Positions 6,899-7,130 of a stretch of 7,130 nucleotides of DNA are shown here, piece after piece. The position numbers and the translations under genes were made by a program. Under the pieces are notes generated by a model. The model ran no database searches. It was not told the origin of the DNA and saw nothing but the letters and a program-made list of their open reading frames with translations. Position 1 is the stretch's first letter. Each line of letters begins with the position of its first letter. Location of the stretch: positions 1 through 7,130 of the forward strand of contig CALJKL010000075.1 of assembly GCA_937973555.1 (NCBI GenBank). Direction: 5' to 3'. The DNA comes from an uncultured Flavobacteriales bacterium. GTDB lineage: Bacteria; Bacteroidota; Bacteroidia; Flavobacteriales; Weeksellaceae.

Positions 6899-7130
6899 TT
6901 AATTGGTTTCTTTATTTTTTTTAGCAACCTCTACTTCCGTTTTTAATTCATCGTAAGCAGATTTACCTTCATTTGATAATAAATACAAAGAAAGTTCTTC
7001 AATCTTTTCTTCCTGTTTTAACTGTTTAAATCCTACAAAATTCTTCATGACTTTATTTTTTGTCATGTAAACAACGCTATCACCTTCAAACTTAATTACA
7101 TTTAATTGTAAAGCATGGCTGATATATGTA
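6899..7130 (-). CDS. C-terminal 76 residues of a small charged protein (5' end outside window)
   Basis: The frame is open from the right edge to a TAA at 6899-6901. It reads TYISHALQLNVIKFEGDSV, a VVYMTKNK segment, then a Lys/Glu-rich helical tail (LKQEEKIEELSLYLLSNEGK, ending KKNKETN). A Met at 7066 could start a 55-residue protein, but the frame continues upstream without a break and with similar composition, so a partial gene is more likely. The charged helical tail differs from the beta-rich proteins that follow. It is too short to assign a family. It shares strand and close spacing with the 224-residue gene, 22 bases away, so it is probably in the same operon. Confidence 0.7.
   Translation of the reverse strand, partial: TYISHALQLNVIKFEGDSVVYMTKNKVMKNFVGFKQLKQEEKIEELSLYLLSNEGKSAYDELKTEVEVAKKNKETN

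Noticed and set aside
6899..7066. A complete 55-residue gene starting at the Met at 7066
   Set aside because: The frame remains open to the right edge with consistent coding texture, so a partial longer gene is the simpler reading.

Overview
The window looks like part of a virus (or prophage) of a Bacteroidota host. Every supported gene lies on the minus strand, the longest gap between genes is 81 bases, and the DNA is A/T-rich. No start codon has a clear Shine-Dalgarno site; leaders are A/T-rich, as is usual in Bacteroidota. One product carries a signal peptide of Bacteroidota style (hydrophobic core, then FGFA|Q). The products are beta-rich, Asn/Thr/Ser-rich, often Cys-rich proteins of the kind found in virion fibres and decoration proteins. 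I see no terminase, portal, major capsid, polymerase or integrase gene, so the phage assignment rests on protein style and gene packing and is an inference.

Layout in the direction of transcription (right to left). (1) 7130-6899: C-terminal 76 residues of a small charged protein whose start is outside the window. (2) 6876-6202 and 6172-5477: two tandem, diverged paralogues of 224 and 231 residues sharing a Cys-containing core. (3) 5476-5396: the only sizeable intergenic region. It holds an intrinsic terminator, and a second perfect hairpin just upstream that cannot form at the same time, so the layout resembles an attenuator. (4) 5395-2420: a 991-residue mosaic protein with 29 cysteines, a Cys-bracketed helical segment and a fibronectin-III-like region. 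(5) 2410-1628: a 260-residue protein of unknown function. (6) 1628-912: a 238-residue fibre-like protein, whose start overlaps the preceding stop by one base (TAATG). (7) 908-1: a fibre/adhesin-like protein with a signal peptide, running off the left edge; it has no stop in the window.

Taken together this looks like a late structural operon. The upstream paralogue pair may be made in larger amounts than the genes beyond the terminator, which encode a large Cys-rich structural protein, one unknown protein and two fibre/adhesin-like proteins. No tRNA, rRNA, CRISPR array, insertion sequence or reverse transcriptase was seen, and no gene-free stretch exceeds 300 bases.
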